Assembly: GCF_029227915.1 (NCBI RefSeq)
Contig: NC_079883.1
Coordinates: 23,684,001-23,748,000, forward strand
Reading direction: 5' to 3'
Length of the DNA: 64,000 nt
Source of the DNA: Hydractinia symbiolongicarpus
Lineage: Eukaryota > Cnidaria > Hydrozoa > Anthoathecata > Hydractiniidae
The translations under genes were made by a program, and so were the position numbers. Within the stretch, counting starts at the first letter, position 1. Every line of letters starts with the position of its first letter. The notes beneath the pieces were generated by a model. The model was not told where the DNA came from. It did not search any database and was given only the letters and a program-made list of their open reading frames with translations. Of the stretch, positions 11,501-24,500 are shown piece after piece.

Positions 11501-14500
11501 GATCTCCAGCATTGTGTTTCAGATAGAGCTCATAACATTAGCAAGCAATAGAAAGTTAAAGCAATTTCACAACATTTTTTTGAATAGCACAAAAAAAGAT
11601 GTTGTGCAATAATTGAAATGTATTTTTATATTTTCACCACCAGGTGGCCGAAGAAAACACCTTGGTGGCCCACAAATATAATTGCTCGTACACAAGAAGA
11701 GTATGACGTGAATATTCATCTTTATGCCCTTCAAAAATAAATATTAAAAAAAAAATTGTTTTATTCATACACAATGAGAGTGCACAACTCAAAATTTTCC
11801 TTTTATATTTCTTTTAATCATATATTTCTTGCAAGACTTAAACCTCATTTCTATACAGCTTAAATAACATATAACGTTGTGGTATACAAAAAAAAAGTTA
11901 AGTGTGAATTACACTTGCAGATATTCACATCGCACTTGTAAATTTTGCTTACGAGTACGATTTTTCACACACCATAGCACTCGTAATTTTTTTAACGGGT
12001 GCTTTTTGTAGCTCTGGCATAGTTTTATTTAAGAAATGGCCTGATAGCCGGTTTATTTTCAAAACATAATAACCTTGGAATCAGCAATAATTTGATGCGA
12101 TAAAGTCACACATTAAAAAGCTCGCAGGACTTGTGCGATTACGCATGTGAAAAAGAATCCAATTATATAACAAAAAAAGAAAAATATTTTTCTAAAGTAT
12201 AGTTTGGTTGCCTTCTACAGAAATGCATGAACATTAGAAGCTCTTAGCCAAATATTAATTAACATATTTTTGCACTTCGAATGCATCAATAAAACATTTG
12301 TGGTTATTAAAATCATTGACAATGCTAAAATTATTGTTTTTTTCTGTTTTGAACTTTAATTTTTATTTACTTATTATTTTTCATAGTTTTTACTTATAAT
12401 ACTTTTCTTCAGTAAAAAAAAATTTGTTTAGAGGATACCTAAAACATAAAAACTCAAATTACTTAGAATTTATTTTTATTATTGAAAGAGTATGTCATGT
12501 AAAGTGAGTACACTATAATGTGTTAAATGTGCTTAATGTGTGAAAGCATAATTAGCTGTCAAAGGTAGTGAGTTGAAACTTTAACGCGTACTCTGCACAT
12601 TCTGTCCAGCTGGAATGTGTAGGGACTGTTCTATGTATTTGTAACTGTTAAAATGTTTTTTTCCTATTCATTGATTTATTTATTTTCTTTCTCCCAGCTA
12701 TGTCACAGTGTCTTTATTTTGAGCACTGATCGGTTTAATTGTTTTTCGCTAGTTAATCATACTTTTGGTTGTCAATAGGTTTGTTGTTTTTTTAAATTCT
12801 GTACATAATCATTTTTAATTGTTTATGTGCTAAAATATCAGTAATTTTAACTATGTACATATATGCATATACTTCTCTTTTCGCTGTTACGCACAGGATT
12901 AAAAGCCTTTTTTTTTGTTATTCTATACGTATTTCTATAGCAATGCTTTAAAAATGTCATGTTTAATATATAAATATATATATATTATATATATATATAT
13001 ATTAAACATGACATTTTTACTTTAATAGTGTGACGTTTGTGCTGCGTGAAGGGGGGCAGATTATAAAGTTTATTTTGCTATTCCAGGCTATCAAGGTCTT
13101 ATATTAAGCCAAAAACAGTGCCTCCAATAAATGAGACACTGCGTCATTCTACTGGGACTAACTAAAATCATTAATTTTGACCCAACAGGTCATGTCCTCC
13201 ATGAAATGTGTCAACAAGATTCAACAAATGCTTCTGTGACTTCTGTTATTTGATTCAATGCTTGGCTAAATTATAACATTTTCTCTTTCTAGATGACACT
13301 GCAATGAGTAAATCAGTATGCTCTTCTTTGCTAACCTGCAAAGAATTTAATGCAGTTGATATGGCTACTAGATTTACAAAAGAATATGAACGGGAGGGAT
13401 GGCGAGGTTATGGTGGTGGTGTAACTGATGTCTTTAAATTTTGGCGGGACAAGGGAATTAAGAAACAGAATGTTTTCAAACAGGCGACTCATCAGTTTGA
13501 AGGATCTGGTTCTTACGGAAATGGTGCTGCAATGAGAGTTGCACCTGTTGCTGTCTTTGCAAAGTCAAAAACACATTGTATACAAGTGAGTTTCCCTCTC
13601 AAGCTGTCTAAAAATGTGTAGTGTATCATAAACATTTGTAGGATATTTCTACCTTAACATGAAGTTTGATTATTACATATTAATCTCAAAGCATTTCGTG
13701 CAAAGATGTCTGTCATACTAGTCTAAATTCATTTTAATTTGTATTTTAGATTGCAAAGCAGTCAGCACAACTAACACATAGCCATAGATGTGGGTATACT
13801 GGAGCTATTTTGCAAGCACTGGCTGTCTATCAAGCCTTGCACAGTACATCTGCGATTGATCCTTTCGCATTTTTAAAAAATTTAAAGGAAGATATATCAG
13901 CACTGGAAGAGACGACAGGAGTACACGAAGAGGAAGTTACAGCTTTAAAAACATCAGACGATTCAGACACTGGGTATATATGACCATTACCTTCTTTAGT
14001 TGTATAAAAATATGATTTTTTCCTTCCTTTAGTTGTATAAAAATGTATTTAGATTGCCCTAAAGCTATTAGAAGTTGTTTATTATTTTTTATTTTAGGAA
14101 AAAATAGGTGATGACATTTATGTTACCAAAAAAATTTTTTTATTATTTTTTAGAGATTTTGATGCTAAACTTGAAAAACTACATGAATGGACCTGTGGCC
14201 CATCATTCACTTTTACAAAACAGCTTGGTACCATTGAAGATTTGCTTAGAATACATAGCACAGAAATAGATACTGCTACTGTGGTAACAAAACTCGGAAA
14301 TGGCATATCAGCTCAAGAGGCTGTTCCAGCTGCATTATATTCGTTCCTACGAAATATCAACAATACTTTTGAGGAAACTTTATATTACACAATATCGCTT
14401 GGAGGAGACACAGACACAATAGGAAGCATGTGCGCTGCTATTGCTGGTGCGTATCAAGGTTTTACTAATATTCCACCAGAGTGGGTCAAAGCATGCGAAG

Positions 14501-14550
14501 GATGTCAGGAAATGATTGTTTTTGCTGACAGGTTTAATGAGGAAACCTAA
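5586..14550 (+). CDS. ADPRS: ADP-ribosylhydrolase 3 (ADP-ribosylserine hydrolase)
   Basis: Four exons: 5586-5760, 13293-13585, 13750-13973 and 14157-14550, all GT-AG and in phase, giving 361 residues (human ARH3 has 363). The enzyme removes ADP-ribose from serine and degrades poly(ADP-ribose) and O-acetyl-ADP-ribose using two Mg2+ ions; in animals it acts in nucleus, cytosol and mitochondria. Family landmarks: GCLVGANVGDCLGSFFEG with the catalytic Glu at 25; TDDTAM at 58-63, split across the 7.5-kb intron; GSYGNGAAMRVAP; QSAQLTHSH; LGNGISAQEAVPAALY; and SLGGDTDTIGSM with metal ligands Asp315 and Asp317 and Thr318. Every catalytic element is present. The exon-4 acceptor is the second of two adjacent AGs (ttagag|att), chosen because only it keeps phase. 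AATAAA signals follow at 14550 and 14672. Start chosen at the ATG just before the conserved RIKGCLVGA block. Confidence 0.93.
6733..6849. repeat. Small inverted-repeat hairpin
   Basis: Perfect 17-bp arms at 6733-6749 (ttattctgtcagtagta) and 6833-6849 enclose 83 bp. An inner pair (tttgcc / ggcaaa) extends the fold. It may be a tiny MITE; no clear target duplication is seen. Confidence 0.55.
7264..7337 (-). repeat. tRNA-like sequence (tRNA pseudogene or SINE head)
   Basis: On the minus strand there are a 7-bp acceptor-like pairing (AAACTCT with GGAGTTT, one T-G), an A-box-like TGGTCTAATGGTA, and a perfect T-arm CCAGG-TTCAATT-CCTGG containing a B box. The anticodon loop is too large (about 10 bases) for a working tRNA, so a decayed tRNA or SINE head is more likely than a functional gene. 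Confidence 0.4.
8353..9275. mobile_element. Non-autonomous TIR element, TA-flanked (Tc1/mariner-like)
   Basis: The ends are inverted copies: left starts CAGTACTGTAAAAAGCTTTG and right, read inward, starts CAGTACTGTGAAAAGGTTTG. Similarity goes on through TTAACAYCGTG and, after a gap, a CACATGAACCACGATA block. A TA lies on both sides (8351-8352 and 9276-9277), as for Tc1/mariner insertions. Several CGTGG/CCACG motifs repeat beneath each terminus. There is no transposase. The interior holds a separate short palindrome around 8717-8752 (aaaactc ... gagtttt). It lies in intron 1 of the ARH3 gene. Confidence 0.82.
12950..13018. repeat. AT-rich foldback palindrome
   Basis: Arms AAAAATGTCATGTTTAATAT at the left and its reverse complement at the right, about 22 bp each, flank an (AT)n core. 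It would form a cruciform or a hairpin in the ARH3 pre-mRNA about 270 bases before exon 2. Confidence 0.7.
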
Positions 14551-15575
14551 ATAAAGAATATAATTTTCAGAGTAATTTAAGGTTGCTACATTAATCGGGT
14601 AGTGGGATTTTACCAATGTCTTGGTGATTCCAAAATATGATAGTATTTTTGAGGAGTAGTAGAGATTTTTTAATAAACTGACTCTCTTATCTTTATGTTT
14701 TGCATATTTTCCAGATGATATCTTAAATTATTGTAAAATTATTTTATTGAATATTCATATATATATTTAAAAGACATGTATTGTAAACCAAAATTTAAAA
14801 TTATTGAAAAGTTGGTATTGTAAGATTTATGTTTCTATAATATAAAAAATATGTAACTATATTTTGATCACAAAAGGTGTATTTTTTACTAGTGATTACC
14901 TCCATTATCAAATCAATCCAGTTTTTGTATATTTTTGTATATTTTGTTGGTTCATGATGTGACATGAATGTAGAGCAATAAGGTTTGAAAAGTAATGACA
15001 GAAGATTCCCCAAAATGTTGTAATTCATCAATATGCAATACAAATATTACATCCTAAATTCAAAAAAACCTTTAACCTGTTTTTTTTATTAGTTGTGTAT
15101 ATTTTGTCTTAATATTGTCACATATTTTTTTGTAATTATTTAATCTTTAACAAATATAATATAAAAACAAACATCAAATGCATTTTTTGATACATGTTCA
15201 CTAGTTTTAGACACAAAACTATATTTTTTATTCTTAATTGTTTGCTTATTCACTGTTGTTTGTTTAAATATGTGTCAGCTACGTTACCGTCAGAATACAT
15301 GACACATTAGTAGTAGTTTCCTGAATAGAATGCCCTCAATGCCACTGTGGTGATAGTGACTGTGATGTCTCCCTTAAAAATCTCGAAAACCAATGTCCTC
15401 TGTTTGCAAAGATAAAAATTATACAGTTCATATTGACATCATAAATATTTTGTCAATTGTTATTTTTCTTTTAACAAATTGCTTCTAATGGTTAGAAAGT
15501 TTTCTGTACTATTTGAATTAATCTATATTATTCAACTTCAATTGCTTTAACATCTAGATATGACTAAATAAAGCT
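14551..15575. other. Spacer between ARH3 and AP5M1
   Basis: About 1 kb of AT-rich DNA containing the ARH3 3' UTR (AATAAA at 14672) and the upstream region of AP5M1. No gene is recognised in it. Confidence 0.6.
15560..15571 (+). promoter_or_regulatory. Four-codon upstream ORF before AP5M1
   Basis: ATG ACT AAA TAA lies five bases upstream of the AP5M1 start at 15576, immediately after an acceptor-like CATCTAG. If the mature 5' end includes it, it could reduce initiation or force reinitiation at the main ATG. Confidence 0.35.
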
Positions 15576-18500
15576 ATGGCATTTCGGGCTGTTTATGTTA
15601 TCGAAGTCAAAATTGTGGATAAAAAGCTTTCGTCTAACGTGCTATTTAAAAGGTTAGTTTCTTATTACTTTATAATGAAATTCTTTCCAAATTGGCATGT
15701 ATTAAATCTGCTAGTTTCTATTGCAATAGGATATGCATTTAGAATAAGCGGGTGAATATGTGTGTGTGAATGATTTGATTAGCCTTTTTTACAGCTTAAG
15801 ATATTTTTTAACTATTTGACAATAAATTTATCAAAAAAAATAATATGCAATTGTAATGCCACATCTCTTTTTTGAGACTTGCTTGGTTACCATTGGGGTT
15901 TTATTATTTATGTTCAGAATTTTCAACATTTTCCTTTCAGTTTATTATGAAAGTTATCTTTTCTCTTTGGGGATATTTCAGGGCTGAACTTTTAAATTTT
16001 TCGCTTTGTCTTAAAATATTTTTTGGATGCTTGAAAGTTCTTTCTAGAGTCTAAAGGTTTTTTAATGTGTTGTTTTTTCGAATGTTTATAAACAATATTT
16101 GTTCCTAATGGCCATGCTAAGATGACAGTGCTTAACAGGAAATGTTTAACAGGTGTCAAATAATATTCTGACATAATACTTATTATACAAGTTTGAGACT
16201 TTTCGGTCACAGTTATGCTTCCAGCATGTATGTTTAAAAAAGGTGTATTTGTTTTTTGCATTGTGTATATATTAAGTCTTCGATTTCAACTACAACATGA
16301 AATTATTAATACCATTACTAATACAGGGTAAAATGGACATGATAACAATGTGATATTCATATTGACATCAACTGAAGTGTTTCCATTTCTTTTTCTTCCA
16401 AACTGTTGAATTCCCTTTACTCAAACTAAAAATACTAAAGTAAAATGGCAACAAGAAAAAATAAAAAGAGCATCAAATCAAATGGGGAAGTAAAGAAATG
16501 CTGAAGTAATATTAAAAATTGGGAAAGTAACTATAAAATATTTTGAAGTGAATATTTAAAAAACGCCCAAACAATACCTCTGTGTTGTTGTTACACAGTT
16601 GCTATTCTGTGTTGGGGATGTTAAAAAAACTGATTTTCGTAAATATTAACTGCTTGAACATATTGAGTATTTATGCCTTTTCAAAGATATATTTGATATA
16701 ATGTGTTATTTTTTAAGATCATTTCCTGTAATAGAGAAGAAATGTCGCAAATACTTTGGAGATGAAAAGTACAATGGTATTCCAATTAATTTTGCGGAAT
16801 TAATTGTCAAAGAACTTGACCTCTACAGAGAGGACAATGAGGTAGCATAATTAATCTGTTAGTTTTACCTTATATAGGAAGTGCAATCCAGTCTCTGGAT
16901 TGTCAAAACTTGCAATAACTAGTTTGCCAACTGCCATATTAATATGTATGTTTTTTGTTTAATGAAAATACTGTCATGGATATTGTTTTTAGAAATGATT
17001 TTTTGACCGTTGTAACTTTATAAAAAACTACAGGGCATACATTACAATGGTTCTGAACCATTTATATTTTATAACTAAATTGTAGATTCAATACTGCATA
17101 ACCACATGTAATTAATTAAAAATGCTCGAACTGTGCATGATTCATCAAAATATCACCGAAAAAGAACAAAAAAACAAGACGTGACATTGACATGGCATGA
17201 TATAAAGCTAGTGGCATGGCAGACTATTATTTCTAGGTTCAATTTTATTTTATTTGCTGCCCACTGATAAAAAAAATGTTTCAGTGGTAGAAGTTTGTTT
17301 GCACACAACAAAATTCATTCAAACCACCACTCAGCACTTCAAGCTGTATTAATGTGTAGAAATGTTTTAACTATTTTTTGTATGAATACACTAACAATTT
17401 GAATGTATAAACTCACTCCAACATTTTAAACATTAAACCATCTATATATTTTGTGGCTAGATGCTGATATATTCCAACACATGCTATAACGAAAACTATA
17501 ATTACTGGTTGTTTAAGACATGTAGGCATTATATACAGGAGGCTGTAAACTCTAATGAGGCAGAAAATTCACCATTTTTGCCTTCAATTTCAATCTCTAC
17601 GTAATAATAAAGTTTACTTCCAGTTTACATTTTTTTTAAAAAAAAAACTGTAAACTCCTAATGAGGCAAAAAATTCACCATTTTTGCCTTCAATTTCAAT
17701 CTCTACGTAATAATAAAGTTTAGTTCGTCCAGTTTACATTTTTTAAAAAAAAAAAAATTATTTTGCTTAAAATGATTGGTTTGAAATTTTACAAAATACG
17801 TAAAGTCACAAATATTATAAGAATAACAATTAAAGCTTTTTTCTGAATTTAAGGCTAAAAAAATTGGAGAAAAAAAAATCTTGACTTCTTTATTTTTGTT
17901 ACTCTTATAATATATATGATATGATGTTATTATATATGGTGAACTGTGCACAAACAAATGTTTTTATACACTTATATGACCAAAACAGCAAAAAAATTAG
18001 CAATAAGTAGCATGTCGTAAAGGTGTTTTTATATACAGGTTGTGATGAAAATAAGGGAGTCACATGTAGTTTTTTGGCAGTTTAACTGAAGATGAGGTGT
18101 TTTAACGTTTTAGTATTTTTAGGTGGTATAAGCACAGAGCCACACCTCCTAAAATCTCTTAAATAACATAAAATTTGGACTGAAAATATTGCTTCCTCCT
18201 AAAACTTACTAAAAATGTTATTGCAACGACCATTATTTTTTTCATATAGTGACCATTTGTTATTACGATTTGAGTGACAAAATGTGAACATATGTTTCTT
18301 GCCTCAGGACTGATGAATTATATTAAAAATTAGTGAAATTCGAAACAAAACAGCTAAAATGACGCAAAAATCTAAGAATATTTTACTTTAAAAGATTGCT
18401 CAACAATGGCAGTAATTTTTTTTTACATGTTGTTTTTTGTTGATTATTTTCCATCCCGGCTTCCGGCTTCCTCGATAAAGACAACATGAGAGGGCTGCGC

Positions 18501-21500
18501 TCGATTCCAGACCTCTGCTGTGTTTATTTCAGATCGCATATTAAGTAACATATTTTGATTATTATTTCAGTAAAAAAGCAAATTCCCTAACCTTAATTAT
18601 GGAAGGAATACACGTGTTGGCTGAACAGCCACTAATCAACAACAACAAATGGATCTCATCCGCTCCATAAAACATGTTATGACCTCTCTCAAAACTGAGT
18701 TGTTGGGAGAGATGAAAGGAATGATTGAGACCCTTATGGGATCATAAGGAGTATCATCCATAAGAAAACCCTGGAAAGAACCATCTGAAGATGCCATATT
18801 GGTGACGATGTCCCAAGCCTCTAAAAGGACACCAGGACCAAATATCACATCAGAAGATGTTGAAAAGAACTTGGGACAAGATGTTACGACCCAACAAAAA
18901 ACAGAAGTTGGAAAACACAAATGATCTGAAAGAAAACCCGTTCTGGAAACTTGACCAGCCGTTTGCTAAGACTGAGACCCCGCCAATAAACGAAAGTTTG
19001 GCAGAAAGAGTGTCGAAATACCGGAAGCATCATTCCCAGAACAGTAAAGCTCGAAAAGTGGTTTTCAAAAAATATGCTATGTCCAAAAATTGCACAACCC
19101 TTTGTTAAGCCGTTGCTTAACAAAAAGGTTTACAAAATGAATAGTTTTACGCCCTTTCACAGAAGGGTAGATTCAGAACTGGCAGAAATTCAGACAACAC
19201 TGACAAAAACGTCAACTATCTGGCAAAACTGGCTGATGCAGTACTGCAGTCTGACAAAGACAGCAGGGTCATGGAACCTGCAGAAATAATCTCACCGATC
19301 CTTGAAGGTGTTATGTTATTGGGCCACGCACACGACAAATTGTCAGCCAAACTACGGTCAAATATAAAGGCCACCTTACACAAGAATATCAGAACCAAAC
19401 GGAACCTGGGGAAAAGCTTTTCGGAGATGATTGGACAAAAGCTGTAAAGATGCTTGACAGGACGCCCAAGTCACAAAAATGTGCAAAAACCTTTAACGAT
19501 GGGCAGATGGAATGACTTGGAGAGAACCTCCAAAGAACCATATCGTCCGAAAAGAAAAAACGACCAAAATCATTTTTTGGGGCGAAATCAGCAACAAACC
19601 AGACCACCCAATCAAACCTTCAGGAGGAAATACGAAAAGTGAAGGCCTCGTCAACCAATACTGAGTTACAGGTGAACTTAAATTTGGTAAAAAACCTTTT
19701 ATCCGTAAAAGTGAGAGAATTTAAGGCAATATCAAAAATCATCTTAAAAATTGAGAAAGCTTAACATCTGACGACACTATCCTACAGACTGTGTCAGGCA
19801 TAATCCTTGAGGAGGAATTGATAGAACCTCAAGAGAAATTAAGAGAAACAAATTTTTCTAAAGTGGAAGAAAATTTTTTAACCCAGGAGATTCAGAAACT
19901 CTTAGACAAAAAAATTATTGAGCTAACCAAACATGAACCTGGGGAGTTTATCTCCCCTATCTTTCTCAGTAAAAAGGATGAAACGTCGTTTAGAATAATC
20001 CTGAACTTAAAATCTCTCAATGAAAATTTGAATTCGGTGCATTTTAAAATGGAAACTATATCTAGTGTACTAAACCTGGTGACACCAGGATGTTTTATAA
20101 ATAACAACTAGATATTAAAGATGCTTATTACAGTGTGCCCATTAATCTAAAACACCAAAAATATTTCAAATTTCTTTACAAAGAATACCTATATAAATTT
20201 CTCTGTTTAACCTCCACTAGCTTACTTACGACACTTGGATCACATCCTTGCAGGTCACATTGATGACATCTTCAACACAGGAGAAAATTTTTAAGACTGT
20301 CTAAACAATGTGATAGAAACTGCAAGTGTACTTGACAACTTAAGATTTGTAATATATCCAGAAAAATCTCAGTTTGTTCCAACACAAAAAATGGTGTACT
20401 TAGGTTTTGAAATTGATTCGACAAAAATGACAGTAAAATTGACTGTGGATAAAAAACAGAAACTTAAAGAGTTGTGTCTAACCTTAATAGAAAAACCCAT
20501 GTACAGAATTAGACATTTGGCATCGGTAATAGGAAAAATACATCATCTTTCCCTGGAGTGGTTTTTGGACCACTGCATTATAGATGCCTGGAGAGGGACA
20601 AATGTCATCACTTAATACTAAACAAGGGAAATTTTGATGTAAAAATGACTCTTTCGCACATGGGCATTAATGAACTCGTCTGGTTGAGAGATAATATTAT
20701 AAATTCTTCAAAACAAATAATGCTAAAAACCCAGATTTTAAACTTGAGACAGATGCGAGCAACTCAGGCTGGGGAGCTGTAGTTTAACATAAAAGAGCGT
20801 CTGGACTGAGTCAGAAAAAGAACTACATAAAATGTTCTCAAACTTAAGGCAATACTATTTGGCTTAAAGGCGTTATTCAATAATAAATGAGAAAAACATA
20901 TTCTAATCTTGTCGGACAATACAACAGCAGTGCACAGTGTTAACAAAATGGGAACCTCACATTTGTGGGAGTTTAATAAGGTAGTGACACAAATTTGGAA
21001 CTGAGCAATAGATAACAAAAATTGGTTAACTGTTTTTTACAATCCTGGCAAGGAGAATGCGGAGGCTGATATGGAATTAAGGAGAGGTATAGACAAAAAG
21101 GAATGGATGCTAAATAAAAACACATTTAAAAAGGTATGTGAAACATTGTCATGCAAGCCTAAAATTGACTTATTTGCAAGTCGCATAAATTACCAATTAA
21201 AACCTTTTGTTTCTTACGGACCAGATCCGGAGGCATTAAAAGTAAATGCTTTTATGCAATTGGCCCAATCAAGTATAGTTTTCAGTAATAATTCGTAAGC
21301 ATATAGATGTGCCTTTTATCTGCAACAATTGGTATCAAAAGCTGTTAAATTTACCTTCGCAGCCACAGGAAACGCACCCATTGCTCCCAAAAATGAAATT
21401 ACTAGCATGCAAGCTGTCAGGAAATCCCTCGGAATGCGAAATTTTTCAGAGGAGGTTGTTGATGTCATCAAAGGATGGAGTGATGGAACACAAAAACAAT

Positions 21501-24500
21501 ACGCATCGTGCATTGAACGATTCATTCGGCACTGTAATGAAAGGGACTTGGATCCCTTTTACGCAACTGTAAATACAGTTGCAGAGTATCTTGTATATTT
21601 GATGAATAATGCAACGAATGAATATTCTGCTGTAAACATGGCAAAATCAGGAAAACACCCTATTATAAAAAGAGTAATGAGGGGGATCTTTCGAGAAAGA
21701 CCTTCTTTCCCACAGTATGCATTTACTTTTGACGCTAAAGAAGTACTTATTTATTTGGACACTTTAGGACCTTGTGATAAATTAACATTACAGTTGACTG
21801 AGAGACTTGTGATTCTAATCTGTTTACTTAGCGGTCAAAGAGACCAAACAATTTCTTATTTGGATATTTGCTTTATACACATGACAGACACCTGTTGTAC
21901 AATGTGCGTCCAAAAATAACCAAGTCAACAAGACCTGGTTTCCATGTGGCACCGTTAGAATTCAACAAATATGAGAATGAAAATTTGTGTGTTTTGTCCA
22001 GCTTACGTCACTATCTACTGAGAACGTTTGGCCTTAGAGGTGTTTTCGTAGCGCAATTTATCAGTCCGTATCCACCACATAAACTGGTGACGACGACTAA
22101 AATAGGAAGATAGGTAAAATTTTGTTTGAAAAAAGCTGGTATAGATACTAACATATTTTCTCCACATAGTACAAGAGCCGCTTTGACATCGAAAGCATAA
22201 GTAAAGGTATAACTGTGAGCGAAATTTGCAGGGAAGCTGGATGGACAAACTAAAACATTTGCTAAACATTATAACAGAACCATTGTAAAACAGTTTTCTG
22301 AAGGAATCTTAGAATAAAATATAAATAATTTAAGTTAAAACAGAGTTTATGAAATCTCAGATACCTAGTATGTTAATACACCGCGATAAATCTGGGCCCA
22401 GGAAACGATGCCTGCTATAAAATCTCATATTGTCTCTATCGAGAAAGGCGGAAGCCAGGATGGAGAATCTTAATGACGTTTCAGGCCAAAATTGGTATTT
22501 GTTTGGCACAGTTAACAAATAAAGTATGCTGAACATGATGACATAAAAATTTTGATATTTTGTCACCTAAATGTCATTTAAGGCCAAAATTGGTCCAAAA
22601 ATTAAAACTACTTTATTTTCGACAAAATTTGGAACACTTAACAAAAAAAGTATGCTGAACATAATAGTGACATAAAAATGGTAATTTTTTGTCAACTAAA
22701 TGCCGTTTAAGACCATAGGCTGTATTTTTGTTAGCAGAAATTGTAAAATTTTGTCGAATTGTCGATTTTTCATATAGTTGTGCATTTGTAATAGCGCCTG
22801 CATCTTGCTTTAAATATGAAGTGTCCCAACATTTCTAATCTAATGTTTCTATTTTAAAATAAAATAACTTTTAAATATAAAACATGTTAACACAATTTTT
22901 TTTGTCATTTTTTACATTTCATAAACCTGAGAATTACTCGGAACAGTTATTTATTTTAGAATAAAGGTTGTTAAACTCAATTCAAATAGAAATAGTTTTC
23001 CTAAATACTAATGATACAACGCAGTATGTAGGAACAGTATAAGGTTATGATAAGTCTTCTATCATGTTTCACAGTCATATTTTATCCCTGCTTTCCACAC
23101 ATAAATGGCTTTTATTCTTTTTTTTATTTCCCTTGTATTATTATGGCAATCTTCCATAGCGTAGCTTTTCTCACTAATCTTTAGTAAAGTAACATCTGCC
23201 TCTTTACCTTCTTCTAACGATCCAATCACGTTCGCCATTTTCATTATTTTTGCAGGTGTTATTGTAACTGCTTCAATAATTTTTACTAATGGCATTCCCA
23301 AGTGCAAAAATTTAGACATAACTGTGGTAAGATCATAAGCTGGACCATCATAACAGCTTAACGTGTGAAGGTCGGTACTGATTGTGTCTGGCCAGAAGTT
23401 ATATTTAGAACATATTTCGGCATTTTCCCAGTGAAACCCACCCATCCCATGTCCAACATCAAATAGAACACCACGATTCCGTGCTGCAACAAAACTTGCA
23501 TTGACCTCTCTATTCTTGTTTATGTAGCTATGATACATATGGGTATAGATGTCTCCCATATTCAAACTGTCAGGACAACCCAAAATATTCTCTGCATGAT
23601 TCGCATGAGTGGGTACTGATGAGAATGCATGATGGGTCATAAGTGGTTTTCCAGTCAACTTACTCACATCAAGTGCTCGTTTATAAGCTTCCAATTCATT
23701 TTTTCCATCTCCACATACACTCTCGCTTAGTCTTACTTTTATTCCAATGATATCATCTGGGAATGTGTTAATGCAAGAGACACATTGGTCTACATTAACT
23801 TGGTTAAGTGAGTCACATTCTCCTCCTAGATAAAAGAAATACATGTAGGTTTAGCAGGATCTGTTTAAAAAAGAGTAAACAAGTATAAACAAAATCAACC
23901 ATAGCAATTACCCCATAGTAATAGACATACCTGTTTCAATGCTAGCACAGCCAGCAGAAGTTAAGCCATGATTTGCGATATGCAGTAATGCTTTTACTCG
24001 TGTTTTGGATTTTTCAATAATAAATTTTTTCAGTCCTAAAAAGTTAGCAGCGCCAGCACTTCCTGCATCAATGACACTTGTTGTTCCTTTTAGTAAACAC
24101 CTCTTGTCCACGTCGATTCCTAGATAGACAGTTAGACAGACATTGTTTTTATTAATGTGGCTGTGATGTATATTAATTTTTTTTAGTTGCTACACATTAC
24201 ATTGTGAACTTGCTGCCTTCTTAAAATTACCTTGTTTTTATGTTATTCTTACCAGCCTTTTGCTCACACAAATGCTGATAGGTAGAAAAATAGCATTTCA
24301 TATATCGACAATTTCCATCATGACAATTTTGAATCAGAAAGGCTACATTATTCACTTAAATAATTTTGTGTACATTTTATGTACAGTACAGAATCAATGA
24401 CTTTTGTTTATTTAAAATTGCAAACAGCAGAATACATACCAAGTTGTGTCGCATACTTAAAACAATGCACATGGGCATCTATCAAACCAGGACATGCGAT

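Larger units (their letters stand above)
5761..13292 (+). other. First intron of the ARH3 gene
   Basis: A 7.5-kb intron with donor ACAG|GTGATT and acceptor TTTCTAG|AT. It contains the separately listed small hairpin (6733-6849), tRNA-like sequence (7264-7337), TA-flanked TIR element (8353-9275) and AT-rich foldback (12950-13018). Near its start (about 5798-5828) is a run of AGCT/TAGC palindromes. The remainder is AT-rich sequence with no coding signal that I can support. Confidence 0.7.

Noticed and set aside
10815-12060. Possible TIRs (AATAGCCCGGGCCATTT against AAATGGCCTGATAGCC)
   Set aside because: The match is short and gapped, and no target duplication was found; left as a motif observation.
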